Assembly: GCA_037127255.1 (NCBI GenBank) | Contig: JBANSL010000020.1 | Span: forward strand, 57,795,598 to 57,859,597 | Direction: 5' to 3' | DNA length: 64,000 nucleotides | Origin: Persicaria tinctoria | Taxonomy: Eukaryota > Streptophyta > Magnoliopsida > Caryophyllales > Polygonaceae | In this document: positions 20,134 through 31,482 of the stretch, piece after piece | Layout of the letters: every line of letters begins with the position of its first letter | Numbering within the stretch: position 1 is the stretch's first letter | Translations under genes and position numbers: made by a program | Notes under the pieces: generated by a model | What the model saw: only the letters and a program-made list of their open reading frames with translations | What the model was told of the DNA's origin: nothing | The model's database searches: none

Positions 20134-23100
20134 TTATTCGTACGCCTTTTCCCAGTCCTCCGCGACTTCACCTGCATTCAACTCACAAGGCTCCACGACG
20201 TTTGGGCTGCTGCTGGTCGCGTGTGAGCTCCCAGCCTTTGATTCGTGACCCGGGAGCGAGCTGCCCAAGGCTTGTTTGCCAGAGTTATTCCTGGAAGTCG
20301 GCGAGGATTCACCGTCTAATAGAGTCCACCGGTTAACTGAGGCCCCAATGGGCGGCTCCTTCCGGTTCCACACGGATTCGTTAACTTCTGAGGAGGAGTT
20401 GTTGGCCCACTCTTCTTCGCCCCATGAATCTTCTACCCAACTCGATTCTTTCATGACGGCCTTCTTCCATGGGTTGGCTTTGACTGACGGACCAGCGCCT
20501 CCTCGCCAAACATTAGCTCCGGATGTCAATCCTGGACCAGAACTAGGCTGTTGAACAATGGCTGCCCCGTGATAGACTGAACCTCGGTCTAACCTCCTCA
20601 TGGCAGTGGCGGCACGGGCAGGATCGCTGAAGACGGCAAGTGCATTCTTGTCATTCAACCAGACTAGTTCACACTCACCACCAAACCTCAGCACCAGGGC
20701 GTTGATGTCTGCATCATCACTCGGCAGGTCAAACAAACCGACCACGAGCCTGGGGTCTATGTCGACCAAAGGGTCAAAGAGTGGTGCGTTTACAGTGGCT
20801 GAGCCCTTGCCACCAAGGATGCGTGCAGGAGCTTTCGACTTTGCAGTGACGTATACCACCACGAAACGCTTTGGCTCCCAACCAGCAGAAGTAATAGTGA
20901 GCTTCCATCTCTCAGCAATCAACCTCACAGCATCTCTTTTGTCCTTCACCATTGGACAAAAAACATGCACTCTCATATTGGTCCCAACTCTACCTTTGCC
21001 AAGGACCAAGTACTTGCACCTCTCCTCCACCGACAGCACCCACTTGGGATCACGTCTGAACAAGTCCCTGATGGCCTCTGAAACTGTATGACTCTCGCCG
21101 AAGTGGAGAGCCTCCAGATTGGGCTGGGTGATGTCAAACGCATCTGCAAGTACCCGCTTACGTTCTACCTTTGCACATTCATCATCACACACAAGTTTCC
21201 TCTGACCAAGTGGGATTCTCTTCTCACTTGCCTCCAGAGGCTGGAGAGGCGCTGGCAACTTCTGGATGATAGACGCTTCAAGGACATTATCTACATTGTA
21301 ACCAGAACTGCCTCCTCCGGTATCACAAGGCACCAATGCTGTAATACGCCCACAAGAGCATGTGATTGAAACAGGAAATTCACATCTTGAATCAGGACAA
21401 GGAGCTGAAGGATGGCAGGGAGAAGTACAAGTGTGTCTGCAATCTCTCCTTGGAGCTCCACATGTCTGTCCACAAGAAGACTTTAAGCCCGACTGCGAAG
21501 ATCCACAGAATGAATCACAAGGTGGGGTGTGACACGCTCTTCCACAAGCATGAATCCCACACTGCCTTGTCTTGCCACAAAGTTTGTTGCATTTGATATC
21601 CTTTGATCCACAAGGAATGTTCCTTAGAACCACATGCCCACCCACGCATTCCTTTGCAACTGGTACCGGGCAAGGAGGACAATCACCAAAATGACAGCTG
21701 TGCGAAGATTGATGACCACAGGGCTGAGGAACTGAGCATGGATACTGGCATGAAGGAAGAGGCGTCCCGCAAGGCAGGGGAGGAGGGATTGAAGTTCTTC
21801 CACATGCACACGTGAGGTCACTGAAGATTGTTTCGAGGCAGGGTGGACAGTGCCCACTGTGACATAAAGATTGACATGAATGCTGACCACATTGAAGCTT
21901 CTTTCCACACACAATGGAGCAAACATGAGGATCCCAATCACTGTTGTGTGTACTCCTGGAAATGGAAAGAGGGCAGCAACGTTCACTGCAGCGATGTCGT
22001 CCACAGTTCTTCTTCTGCCCACATGGCTTTTCACAGACAAAACTTTCACTTGTCGAAGTTGATCTGTAGCATTCCACCGTTCTGGAGGTGGAACCACAGC
22101 GACACTTCTGATTGACACGCTCCAAACATGGTGGGCAATCCCCTTCGTGGCACACTTCTGTGCAGTGGTGTACTCCACATGGAAGCTGCTTGCCGCAGTT
22201 TTTTGAGCAGGTTGGAATGGGATCCAAGCAACTAGCCCTCTTACCCTGCAACAATGTTTTGCCACAATGGCATGTCTTTACCCTGCTTGGCATCAGTTCA
22301 CACTCACCACATGGACCTGGATGACACATTTCACCACAGAAATGATTTCCGCATCCCAGTTTCTTCCCACAAGTTGAAGTACATGAGAAAAGGCCACTAT
22401 CCATATCAACTTCACCTTTCACTGCAATCTCCCCACAAAGAATAGACTCGCTCTTCTTCATGCAGAAACACGAGGCAGTAACCTGCACCTTGCAAGGATC
22501 ACAAGGGCCCAGATGACAAGTGCGTTCACAACGATGGCGCTGACAATCAAGAACCTTCTCACATGGCTGACCACAAGTAAGCACAGCTTTCCGATCAGAG
22601 CACCTTGTGGTTATCAATTTCTTCCCACACGGACACATACAAGGAGGTGCAAAAGCCTTGCAAGGTGGGCACGGTCCAGGGTGGCACTGCAATACACAGA
22701 CATGAGGGCATAAAACCTCCTTAGAAACACCACTTCCTGGGTTCTGCTTCTCAAGCAACTTCCCACAAGGTTCACCACATGAATGTGGTGTCAAATACAA
22801 ATCTGATGGCGGATCTTGCCTCTTGCCACAGAAGCAAACATAGCGAATCTCCTTCGATGCAATCAGCTGCACAGACTGACACAAAGGACAGCGCCAATTA
22901 AATCCTTGACTCTTCTCAGCAGACAAATCACTTGAAGTAGGTGCTTTAGCCCATTTCTTCGTGCAATTTAAATGAAATATGGCATAGCAACTTGGACAAC
23001 CCCAAATAGGAGCCGACCGTTTAATCTTATCACAACAAATCATACATTCAATGGTGCCCTTTGTAAGCTTATCCTGAATTTCTTGCACCCGTTGGGGCAC

Positions 23101-23850
23101 ATCTGTATTCCCTGCCATCAATCCTTTCCCTTGATCACTACATCCGTGTCTCTCCATACTCTCTCTTTCCTTTACCTCCCTAGGCCCCTCTTTCTCCCTT
23201 CTGTGACTCGGGGGCCGACCTCTACGAGCCCGGGAGCCAGCATTCTGACCCTGCCCGTTAGAATTCCTAGAGCCAATGACATCCGCTTGCAAATTATAAG
23301 GTTGTGAACCAACAGCCAAATCCTGCCCGCCATTATCCCTCAAGATAGCATTCTGAAACTGCTCATTTCTAGAATAAACACTTCCACCCTGGGCATTGGT
23401 ATTTCTCAAACCAATATTGCGAACCAGCTCGTTCCTAGGATTCACTCTTTCAGCCTGAGTATTAGAATTCCTAGAACCAAGATTCCGAACCTGCTCATTC
23501 CTAAAATGAACACTCCCCATCCCCACAACATTAGCATTCCGCAAACCAATATTCCGAACCAGCTCATTCAAATTGCTAGAAAGCACACCATCACCCTGCC
23601 CATTATAATTCCTCAAGCCAACCTCCTGGCCTTGCCCATTAAAGGTTCTAGAAACAACAGTGTTACCTCGATGGCCAACTGCACGGCCTGATGTACCATT
23701 ATTAGACTCATCACCACTTAGGTTGAGGCTCAAATTTGAATCTGATGGCAACTGCAAAATCGGAGATCCTCTTGGTACCCATTGCTGGCGGGCATTCTGC
23801 GCCGTAGATCTGGACCTGTCTCTCCTATCATTCCGACCTTGAGAGCTCAT
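20134..23850 (-). CDS. NFXL1: NFXL1-type NF-X1 zinc-finger protein
   Basis: One uninterrupted coding exon. The frame is open from 23907, but the first ATG is at 23850 (MSSQGRNDRRDRSRS), giving 1,238 residues, close to plant NFXL1 (~1,190). An N-terminal low-complexity region has repeated NELVRNIGLRN / RNEQVRN units. A RING/PHD-like C4HC3 finger follows at about 269-324 (ECMICCDKI ... WRCPLCQSV), then about nine NF-X1 fingers of the CGKKLGCGNHFCGEMCHPG type (about 340-790), and an R3H-like region (about 880-980, SVEERCKYLVLGKG). It ends EDWEKAYE. Family members are nuclear stress and defence regulators; the RING suggests E3 ligase activity, by inference. It appears intact. Confidence 0.93.
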   Translation of the reverse strand: MSSQGRNDRRDRSRSTAQNARQQWVPRGSPILQLPSDSNLSLNLSGDESNNGTSGRAVGHRGNTVVSRTFNGQGQEVGLRNYNGQGDGVLSSNLNELVRNIGLRNANVVGMGSVHFRNEQVRNLGSRNSNTQAERVNPRNELVRNIGLRNTNAQGGSVYSRNEQFQNAILRDNGGQDLAVGSQPYNLQADVIGSRNSNGQGQNAGSRARRGRPPSHRREKEGPREVKERESMERHGCSDQGKGLMAGNTDVPQRVQEIQDKLTKGTIECMICCDKIKRSAPIWGCPSCYAIFHLNCTKKWAKAPTSSDLSAEKSQGFNWRCPLCQSVQLIASKEIRYVCFCGKRQDPPSDLYLTPHSCGEPCGKLLEKQNPGSGVSKEVLCPHVCVLQCHPGPCPPCKAFAPPCMCPCGKKLITTRCSDRKAVLTCGQPCEKVLDCQRHRCERTCHLGPCDPCKVQVTASCFCMKKSESILCGEIAVKGEVDMDSGLFSCTSTCGKKLGCGNHFCGEMCHPGPCGECELMPSRVKTCHCGKTLLQGKRASCLDPIPTCSKNCGKQLPCGVHHCTEVCHEGDCPPCLERVNQKCRCGSTSRTVECYRSTSTSESFVCEKPCGQKKNCGRHRCSERCCPLSISRSTHNSDWDPHVCSIVCGKKLQCGQHSCQSLCHSGHCPPCLETIFSDLTCACGRTSIPPPLPCGTPLPSCQYPCSVPQPCGHQSSHSCHFGDCPPCPVPVAKECVGGHVVLRNIPCGSKDIKCNKLCGKTRQCGIHACGRACHTPPCDSFCGSSQSGLKSSCGQTCGAPRRDCRHTCTSPCHPSAPCPDSRCEFPVSITCSCGRITALVPCDTGGGSSGYNVDNVLEASIIQKLPAPLQPLEASEKRIPLGQRKLVCDDECAKVERKRVLADAFDITQPNLEALHFGESHTVSEAIRDLFRRDPKWVLSVEERCKYLVLGKGRVGTNMRVHVFCPMVKDKRDAVRLIAERWKLTITSAGWEPKRFVVVYVTAKSKAPARILGGKGSATVNAPLFDPLVDIDPRLVVGLFDLPSDDADINALVLRFGGECELVWLNDKNALAVFSDPARAATAMRRLDRGSVYHGAAIVQQPSSGPGLTSGANVWRGGAGPSVKANPWKKAVMKESSWVEDSWGEEEWANNSSSEVNESVWNRKEPPIGASVNRWTLLDGESSPTSRNNSGKQALGSSLPGHESKAGSSHATSSSPNVVEPCELNAGEVAEDWEKAYE

Positions 23851-23888
23851 ATCACCAGATGCAAAGCCCGACGCACAACCCTCTGCGT

Positions 23889-24316
23889 CTAAAATGGTGA
23901 AATTCAACCTAGAACGAAGGCAGGCACACGCCGATTAGATTAGAAGCCCTAGCGTCAAATCAATTCAATACAAATAAATCGAACCGTATTCAATCGATTA
24001 CTCAAAATAAAATAACGACAAGCTCAGGCTCAAAATCAATTCATCCAAGGAAGAGAGGAAATTCAACGAAACAATCAAGAAGCGCCAATCAACGAGAAAT
24101 AACTTACGAAAGGAAACAAATCTCAACAGCTCTCTCTAGGTGTCGTAAATTCGAATAGAAACGACCGACAACAAGACCGAACGATTATCTTGTCGAATTG
24201 GTAGACGAAATGAAATCAAAATCGAACGCAAACAACCAAATTGGCGGACGAAACGAAATCAAAATCGAAACAAAACGGAACAGAAAATAAATCGAGAAAA
24301 GGAATGGAGCGTTTAC
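23889..24316 (-). other. 5'UTR intron of NFXL1
   Basis: On the minus strand the donor AAAG|GTAAAC (24317/24316) and acceptor CCATTTTAG|ACGC (23889/23888) bound a 428-bp intron just upstream of the ATG. This is inferred from the splice consensus and the GA-rich leader exon at about 24317-24450. Confidence 0.55.
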
Positions 24317-24389
24317 CTTTGATAGTGAGGGGGGGAAAGGAAAGGAGAGCGCGGAAGTCCCGGTGAGTTCGCCTTGGGGGAGGTTCAGA

Positions 24390-24486
24390 GGGAGAGAGAG
24401 AGAGCTTTTCTCTCTTTAGGTTGCGAGTGTAGAGAGAGAGAAAATGGGCTGAGGAGAGGGAAAGGCGGTGGGCTGATTATATAGTC
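24390..24486 (-). promoter_or_regulatory. NFXL1 core promoter and GA-rich leader
   Basis: The minus strand has GACTATATAATCAGC (24475-24489), a good TATA box. It is followed within 40-100 bases by CT/GA microsatellite tracts (24390-24440), common in plant 5' UTRs. Transcription probably starts near 24450. Confidence 0.55.
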
Positions 24487-24489
24487 AAG

Positions 24490-25359
24490 AGAGAAAGGGG
24501 ATTTCCTTGGGGCTCAAGGGAGAGAACGTTTGACGATGGAAGACGGAAGCTGCTGTGCTGCGTGTAGCCCACTTTTTTTTTCTTTTTCTTTTTATATATA
24601 TGAGTCTATTTAAATCGACTCAGTCGCGATCTCAAAATCACAATATTGAAGTAGAGTATATCAATAATTATTATTGATTTTATACATTTTTTTAAAATCT
24701 TATTATTTATTAAATGTTTACCAACTTTTTCAACCAATAAGTGAAGAGTTTGAAAGAAAAAATAACCAACAAATACAATTTTCAATAATAACTTTCATTA
24801 ATCAATCTATTAAATTATCTAGAAAACATAAAACGACAATTATTTTGAAGCCAACAGGAGCATAAGATCCGACTGACTCTTCATTGTTTGTGACATTTGT
24901 GAGTGCGGCTCCGTGACTGGTCAATTACTCAATTTATCCGTTTTTTGACTTTTGGATTCACAAGACTTGGCTATAGTGTATTGAGGGACCAAAAATCGAC
25001 AGGCGAGGATGACTCGGAGATCAAAGAGACATGAATGTCAAAGATTATGATGATAAAAAAAAAATCTGTAATTATAATCTTGAAACCAGTTTCGAACAAG
25101 TTTCTCTGAAAAATAAAGTCACAACCTTGAAGGTGAAGGGAGCAAAGTTGCTAACACCATAAGCTTACAACAACTACAGAGGCTACAAAAAAAAAAAAAG
25201 GGCAAGGCCGATCCACATATCTGGGGTGTATGACTATAGTCGCGGCGAGGCAGCGCTATGATATAAGTTATTATACTATCACTAACTGTCTGATAAAGAA
25301 TATAACATACAACAATCAAAACTTCAGTTCATCTTCTTTGCCGTGGAGCCACACAATGT
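24490..25359. other. Intergenic region and 3'UTR of the HAD-like gene
   Basis: No gene. 24600-24900 is AT-rich transposon-like sequence. About 25080-25359 is probably the 3' untranslated region of the next gene. Confidence 0.35.
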
Positions 25360-28300
25360 TCAATTGGGTGAGCCCATGGGATCTTCTGCTATGGCAGCAC
25401 AAGTTGCTACCTCGGAAGTAGAAGCTTCGCAAAGGGGCTCCAGTTTAATGTCGTTATTTGGCTCATCGGACCTATCATTGTCTTCATTCTTTTCTGGTTC
25501 ACTTGAGGCCTTATTTCCTGGCTCCTGTTTGGCATCTTTTATATCAGGTTTCGGCTCATCCAGCATATCATCATCGCCCTTCTTTTCTGGTTCACTTGAG
25601 GGCTCCTCTCCTGGCTCCTGTTTAACATCTTTTATATCAGGTTTTGGCTCATCTGACCGATAATCATTGTCCTCCTTTTCTGGTTCACTTCGACTGTTTG
25701 TTCCTGGCTCCTGTTTGACATCATTTATTTCGGGTTTTGGCTCATCCGGCCTATCATCATCGCCCTTCTTTTCTGGTTCACTTGAGGCCTTCTCTCCTGG
25801 CTCCTGTTTAACATCTTTGATATCAGATTTTGGCTCATCCGACATATCATCATCGTCCTTCTTTTCAGGTTCACTTGGGTGGTTTTTTCCTGGCTCCTGT
25901 TTGACATCATTTATATCAGGTTTTGGCTCAACCGGCCTATCATCATCGCCCTTCTTTTCAGGTTCACTTAAGGCCTTTCTTCCTGGCTCCAGTTTAGCAT
26001 CTTTTATAACGGTTTTCGGTTCATTCGGCTTATCATCATCACCCTTATTTTCTGTTTCACTTGAGCCAGTAGAATTCAAGATCTTCGAATAGTAGGGCCA
26101 ATATGCATCTCGCTCCGTGATGGGCTTTTGTCCATAGGGATTTGCCTCGACAAATCTTTGAACATGTTCTGCTTCGACTAGTCTTTTAAGATATAAACGA
26201 AGTTTGCCTTTAGGCCCTGCAACAAAATTACAAGTCCAAAGATCAGTTGAAGTTGAACCTTTTAAAATTTCATTAGACAAGGAAAACGACACTTTCAACA
26301 ACTAACGCACCCATAGGTGATGGCAAGACAACTTCCAAAGATAAATATGAGATATTGAGAACACAAAAACAACCAGTGACCTTGCACATGAATAATAACT
26401 TTCATGAAGAGAAAAAAAAAAGTTGGTAAAACATAAGGCGAAGCATAAGCCAACACAATGGGCAAATTATCCCAATAGTCCAAATCAATTTACGAAACAA
26501 GAAAATAAAAGCAAATATAAAGGTCCTGCATCGTCCAAATATGACATTTAATAAATTGATAAGAGTCTCACCTAATAAGGTGTCTGTGTTATCCTTGTAC
26601 ACATATGGATAAGGGAAAATGGCCGTGTATAGCTATAGCAAGAATAGAAACAACATAAAATTAGAATCATATTTAGGAAATCAATTTCTAGAGACAATAG
26701 TACACTAAACAAGAGATAACATCATCCAATTATTATAATATATGAATGTATGAGGCATTGGAAGCTTTACTTACTGGATTTCGTAGAGCCTTGTGTGGTG
26801 AATCATCCATTAATAGGGTGTTAGATTCGTCATAGTCACCCTTCTCCCAGGGAAGATCAGGATCCTCTTTGTCCCATAGCTTCTTAATTTCCTTCAAAAA
26901 TAAGGGTTTGCTCTTGTCCCGTGCAGTTCCGTAGCCAGTATTGGTGCAGTGAGCCTGATTCTGCAAAGTAAATCTATATTAGACCATAGCCGGTGAAAAT
27001 GTTATTGATTCAGGGTGTAACTTGAATCAACTAAACGCAATAACATTTGTCAGGCTCAATTGAAATTAAGATAGCAAATACGAGTATAAAAATGATCAAG
27101 AAGAACAAAAGATGCAAATAATCTAGGGGTCAATTACACCTTGTGAATAGGTACGTATGAAGTGGCAAATAATGTCATTCAAGAAGCAAGTGATTTCATA
27201 TATAATACTCTCACAGTCTAGCATAAGGAAAAAGTAGTGCGGCCTACAGTGACACTTCATCGACCAAACCAAACACATGTCCTTGGGTGGTTGCACAAAA
27301 AGATGAAGATGGAATAGATGACAATAATACAACATTAGTCCCTGGCTCAACTAGTTGCAGAGACACAGAATCTTGGATCTTAGAATCAAGATAGAACGTT
27401 ATGAGATACGGAGTACCAATCATCTATCTTTTTGAAAGCAAAATGCTGAGAATGAACATATGATGGAGGGAGGGAGTGCAAGGAACAAACAACTAGTGGA
27501 TTAGCAGGGTCGTGGTCGTGGCTAGTATACTGACATAAGTTGGAGAAATTGATTGCTCTGTCAAAGGTCAAAGAAGAAGAACTGGAAGAAAGGAAACCAG
27601 CCAAGTTAAAGTGCAAGAAATAAATCTCAGCCTTTGGCTAATTTTCTTGACACAACATATAGCCAAGATGCTGCATGATAATCCCCACTCTGTGAGACCT
27701 TTATGAATCTGTCACTAGCAGCGAGACTAGTGGCAGTGTTCACAAACCACCAGAAAGCTAACCCCCAATGTGTGTGATATTTACTGCATTTTGTCCATAC
27801 CTAAAATCATACTTTCCATAATGCTAAAAGTTATCCATGTCAGATCAGTCTCAGGATGCCAACTCGCCACTTGTATTTGGAATGGCCATGGGTATAAATT
27901 CCAGATATGAGCCATATTCCAGACTGAAATACCCACCTACGTACCTACCTGGGCTACCTCGGATATGAGCCATTAGATAAGATAGGAGGTTGTTGGTGTT
28001 CGTTTTAGTCACAGGATTATATTTTTTGTGGCAAGAACTTGTGGCTTATCTAGTGACTATAAGAAGTTATTTTCATTATTTCAATGTTCAACAACCTTTT
28101 CTTTTAGCATTTTATATTTCTTTAGAAGTACTTAAGAAAGAGTTTGTTACTTTGTTTTCATTTTATATCAGTCTAATGAACACTACTTCCCAACTACGAA
28201 ACAAAGTGAGAAACTCAAAACTAACTATTTCAACAAGACATGAATTAATATTCTTACCCAACAAAAGAGCAACTTCTTCTTGTTTTCTCCAATGAGGAAG

Positions 28301-29447
28301 TCCACAATTCTCTCCACATTCTTCCTGTCGAAAGCAACAAGGAAAGACAAGAAAAAAGGTTTAGCAGTTACATAACTTTAGCAAATTTCCAGAGAATGTT
28401 TCAATTCTGAAGTACCTATTTCTTGATGACCAAATCCCCACATTGAAATTGTCAAAGCAAAACTCAATAAAATCATTACAGAACGTCCTTTTAAATACTG
28501 AAAGAGAAATAAAAAATAAGTTAGATAAATCATGAAAAATAAAATAACAGGGTAGATAACAACAAAACAAGATATCAGGAAGGAAAAAAAAAAAGATAAC
28601 CTGCTTTCATTGCAAACCATGTGTCAACAACGTATCCCGGCTCAGGGTCAGAAAGAATGTCGGCTAAAAGTCCATTCACATCCAGGATAAGAAGCTTTTT
28701 GCTGCGATGCTCGTTAGTTTGCGCATTCCCCTTTCCAAAGCACACAAGGGATTGATCTAGCAAAGAGGAACTACTAGAGGTTTTATCTTCTTGACAACAA
28801 GCAGCATTTGTGACACTATTTATTATGGATCCATTGCCAAAACATTCAGTTTCCTTTAATTGATTATCTGAATGTCCGTCCTTTGGCAGATCCTGCCCAG
28901 AAGTTGCTCCTTCTGTATTTTTTGCAGATCCTGATATAGGAGATGAATCTGTAGAGCTCGTCAATGCAGATATAATAGAAATATTCGGCAAACCTCCAGG
29001 CAAGGAACACGAAATCTTTGCTCTTGGTTTGTGATCATCTTTTTCTGATACAAGCTGGTTATTCAATTCAATGTCAACAATTTCAATTTTTTCCGCAAGG
29101 CATTTTTGCATGCTCTCTTCTATCAAAGTAGAAACACTTCCATCTGTGTTAGTATCTGTGTCAATCACAGCTGAATGAGGTGATTCTCCATCAATACAAG
29201 CTTCCCTACATAAGGTAATGTCATCAGAGACGCAATTGGTTTCACCACTTGAATTGCAATTACGCCTCTTCTTTTTCGGGCTCTCACGAGACAACATCAT
29301 CTCCTGAACAGCTTGCACAGTCTCACTGCCCTCCTGGCATCCTGAAGATATGTCATCCGGGTAAGGCCTCTTCTTTATCTCATTCTCTTGGAATTGTTGG
29401 GATATGGTTGAACTAGATGAGACTATTTCCGACGAAGTTTGCTCCAT
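25360..29447 (-). CDS. FCP1/HAD-type phosphatase-like protein with a repeat tail
   Basis: Six exons, all GT-AG: 29447-28601, 28497-28416, 28324-28258, 26960-26775, 26632-26572 and 26216-25360, giving 699 residues. The long Ser-rich N-terminus has an SPKKKRR nuclear-localisation-like stretch (56-62). The HAD core follows: motif I KKLLILDVNGLL (Asp256), motif II VGIWSS, motif IV LLMDDSPHKAL, then LYTAIFPYPYVYKD. Exon 6 ends the domain (YLKRLVEAEHVQRFVEANPY) and adds an acidic tail of six 31-residue repeats (about 482-667). Motif I is DxN rather than DxD; I recall related plant proteins with DxNG, so this may be a family trait that reduces or alters catalysis. A 5'UTR intron is likely (29465-29829). 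Nuclear location is inferred. Confidence 0.9.
25459..26016 (-). repeat. 93-bp coding minisatellite (31-residue repeats)
   Basis: Six full units plus partial ones encode the pattern KPDIxDVKQEPGxxxxSEPEKKGDDDxxDEP. VKQEP occurs at Lys520, 551, 582 and 613, AKQEP at 644 and IKLEP at 672. The first five are exactly 31 residues apart. Every unit keeps the frame, which points to selection on the protein or recent expansion. Confidence 0.9.
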
Positions 29448-30025
29448 TTACGATTCAGTCACTTCTATAAAAGCAATTCATACAAAGTCACGGCTTCTAG
29501 CAGAACTTGTAGATGTTTGCTTCACAAGCAGACCTAGATCTAATCATAAAAGTCAATGCACAGAAAACCACCTATCAGCGCCAATAATAAGCAATTATCA
29601 CACATCCAATCGAAACAAAGCAATAATACAGTATTGATTCGTTAAGCTAGGATGGAAGGTAGCGCTAGGTCGAGCAACAGGTTCAATATCATAGATTCAT
29701 AGATCCGATTATCGTGAGAAAAAATAAATCACCGTTACACGACTCAAACAAAGCAATGTCAAAGACTGTGACACCGTCACTCGACTCACACCACGAAATT
29801 CGACAGGCAACAGGAAGGGAGAGAGAGACCTGTGGAACCACCGGCAGTCGGAGAGGAAGGGGCTCGGCGTCGTCGGCGACGAAGATCCAATACACCGCCG
29901 TACAGGTAGGGGCTTGGCGACGTCGGAGAGGAAGATCCACCAGCGATTTGAGAATTTGGGGTATGGGGATCTGTCGAATTAGGGATTTTGCTTTTAGGTT
30001 TCTTCAATTGGGACCTTGATTTCGG
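29448..30025 (-). promoter_or_regulatory. 5' UTR and leader intron of the HAD-like gene
   Basis: On the minus strand a GC-richer leader (about 30020-29830) ends CCACAG|GTCTCT, and the acceptor TTTTATAG|AAGTG at 29465/29464 lies 17 bases before the ATG. No clear TATA box was found. The boundaries are inferred from consensus only. Confidence 0.45.
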
Positions 30026-30155
30026 AAGTGAAACGGAAGACACCACTCGCCCCGTCGCCCGGCCTGCCAAAAAAATAAAAATAAAAAATTGGGTATACGG
30101 GTCCCGACTTATCCGTTCACCCGGGATTTTTCAAACTACGAAGGAAGAGCACTAA

Positions 30156-31037
30156 GGCCCGTTTGGTATTGATATCTAGGTATCAGATATAGGATATCAG
30201 CCCCGATATTTGATATCTAGTGTTTGGTATGGCTAAATATCGATATCATTTAAAATGATATCGATATCTAGTGTTTGGTATTCCATAAGATATCTCTTAT
30301 GAAGTGATATCTGTGTTTGGTATGGCCAGATATCGATATCACTTGATATCTATATATCAATTTTAGGCTATTTTGATATACTGATTTTCAGGGGCATATC
30401 ACTTGATATCGATATCTTGATACCGATATCGATATCTTGATACCGATATCGATATCTTGATATCGAGCCATCGTAGTATTTTGAACTCACGAAAATCTGA
30501 TTCAGAAAGGAAGAACTTGCATCGGTATCTCAATTTCAATTCAAACGAAAGAGTGCGTTGATGCTAGGAAAACGAATGTTTCCCTGATTGCTCAGTTGGG
30601 CGTACGGATTTGAAAATCTCTCTTATGTATGATCTCCGGGTATAAATGGAACGATTCTCTTTCCAATATTTCTGCCAAATCCTTTTATTATTAAGTACGG
30701 CGGGTACCATTTCGATTTGCTTTCCAAGTGATATGGAAGACTGCCTATTATACATTTTTCAAGGACAATAGCTAAGGGCCCTGAAACAATAACACCTTTA
30801 CTAGGTTGGGCGGAGCTTGAAGAATTTTTTATTCTATTCATTTTATAGAACAATTTTTCTATGTTCCATCAATAGCACCTAACCTATGCCGATTTTGGCG
30901 GACCGTGCTCCACCCCGGTGAACTCATGCGGCCCGCCAGTAATAGGAGGCGACAAGACAGGAGCAGACAAAAAAGTTTGAGGAAGACAAATTTTTAGCTT
31001 AGTTGTATGCTCATCCAATTGGATATCAAACGAGTCC
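30156..31037. mobile_element. Harbinger-like TIR element with GATATC arrays
   Basis: Ends GGCCCGTTTGGTATTGATATC and GATATCAAACGAGTCC, with TAA on both sides (30153-30155, 31038-31040), as in PIF/Harbinger elements. The left part has many GATATC sites, including a ~20-bp unit CGATATCGATATCTTGATAC repeated three times at about 30404-30465. The middle (30560-30960) looks unlike the rest and has two overlapping minus-strand open frames of 63 and 76 codons. It may be captured sequence of unknown origin. Confidence 0.6.
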
Positions 31038-31482
31038 TAACAACCAAGAGTTTTGCTTACTTTGTCACTAAAGGTAACTCAAGGTAATCAATAATGAAAG
31101 AGATTATCTTGATAGAGAGATAGCCAAGAAAAGAAAAGGATATCATGGTGTGCATAATAAAGAAAAAAGAAAAAGTAAAGATAAATTTGACAATGGGTAA
31201 GAGGTTTCTCCATAGTTGTAGAGCAAATCTTTTAAGATAATGTAAACAAATAAATGATGTGTAAAATTATGATACGAGAAAGGAAAAGAAAAAGAGTAGG
31301 AGGTTCCCATGGTTGAAGAAGATACCCGGGTCGGGCTATACCAAATCAGAACGGATTTTCAGATTGGGCTTACTACGTATAGTACAGATTTGTTATCAAC
31401 AATAACAATTATAAGATCAATACCAAAAAAATAAGAATTATAAGATTCAAATCAAAATAGCATATCGTGTTCGAACAAAATT

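Noticed and set aside
20276..23842. Several plus-strand open frames opposite NFXL1
   Set aside because: They are shadows of the well-supported minus-strand zinc-finger gene and show no family motif.
25343..26092. Plus-strand Ser/Phe-rich repeated frames
   Set aside because: They are antisense readings of the 93-bp coding repeats of the HAD-like gene.
30560..30960. Possible organelle DNA insertion
   Set aside because: The composition differs from the surroundings but I could not match it to a specific plastid or mitochondrial gene.
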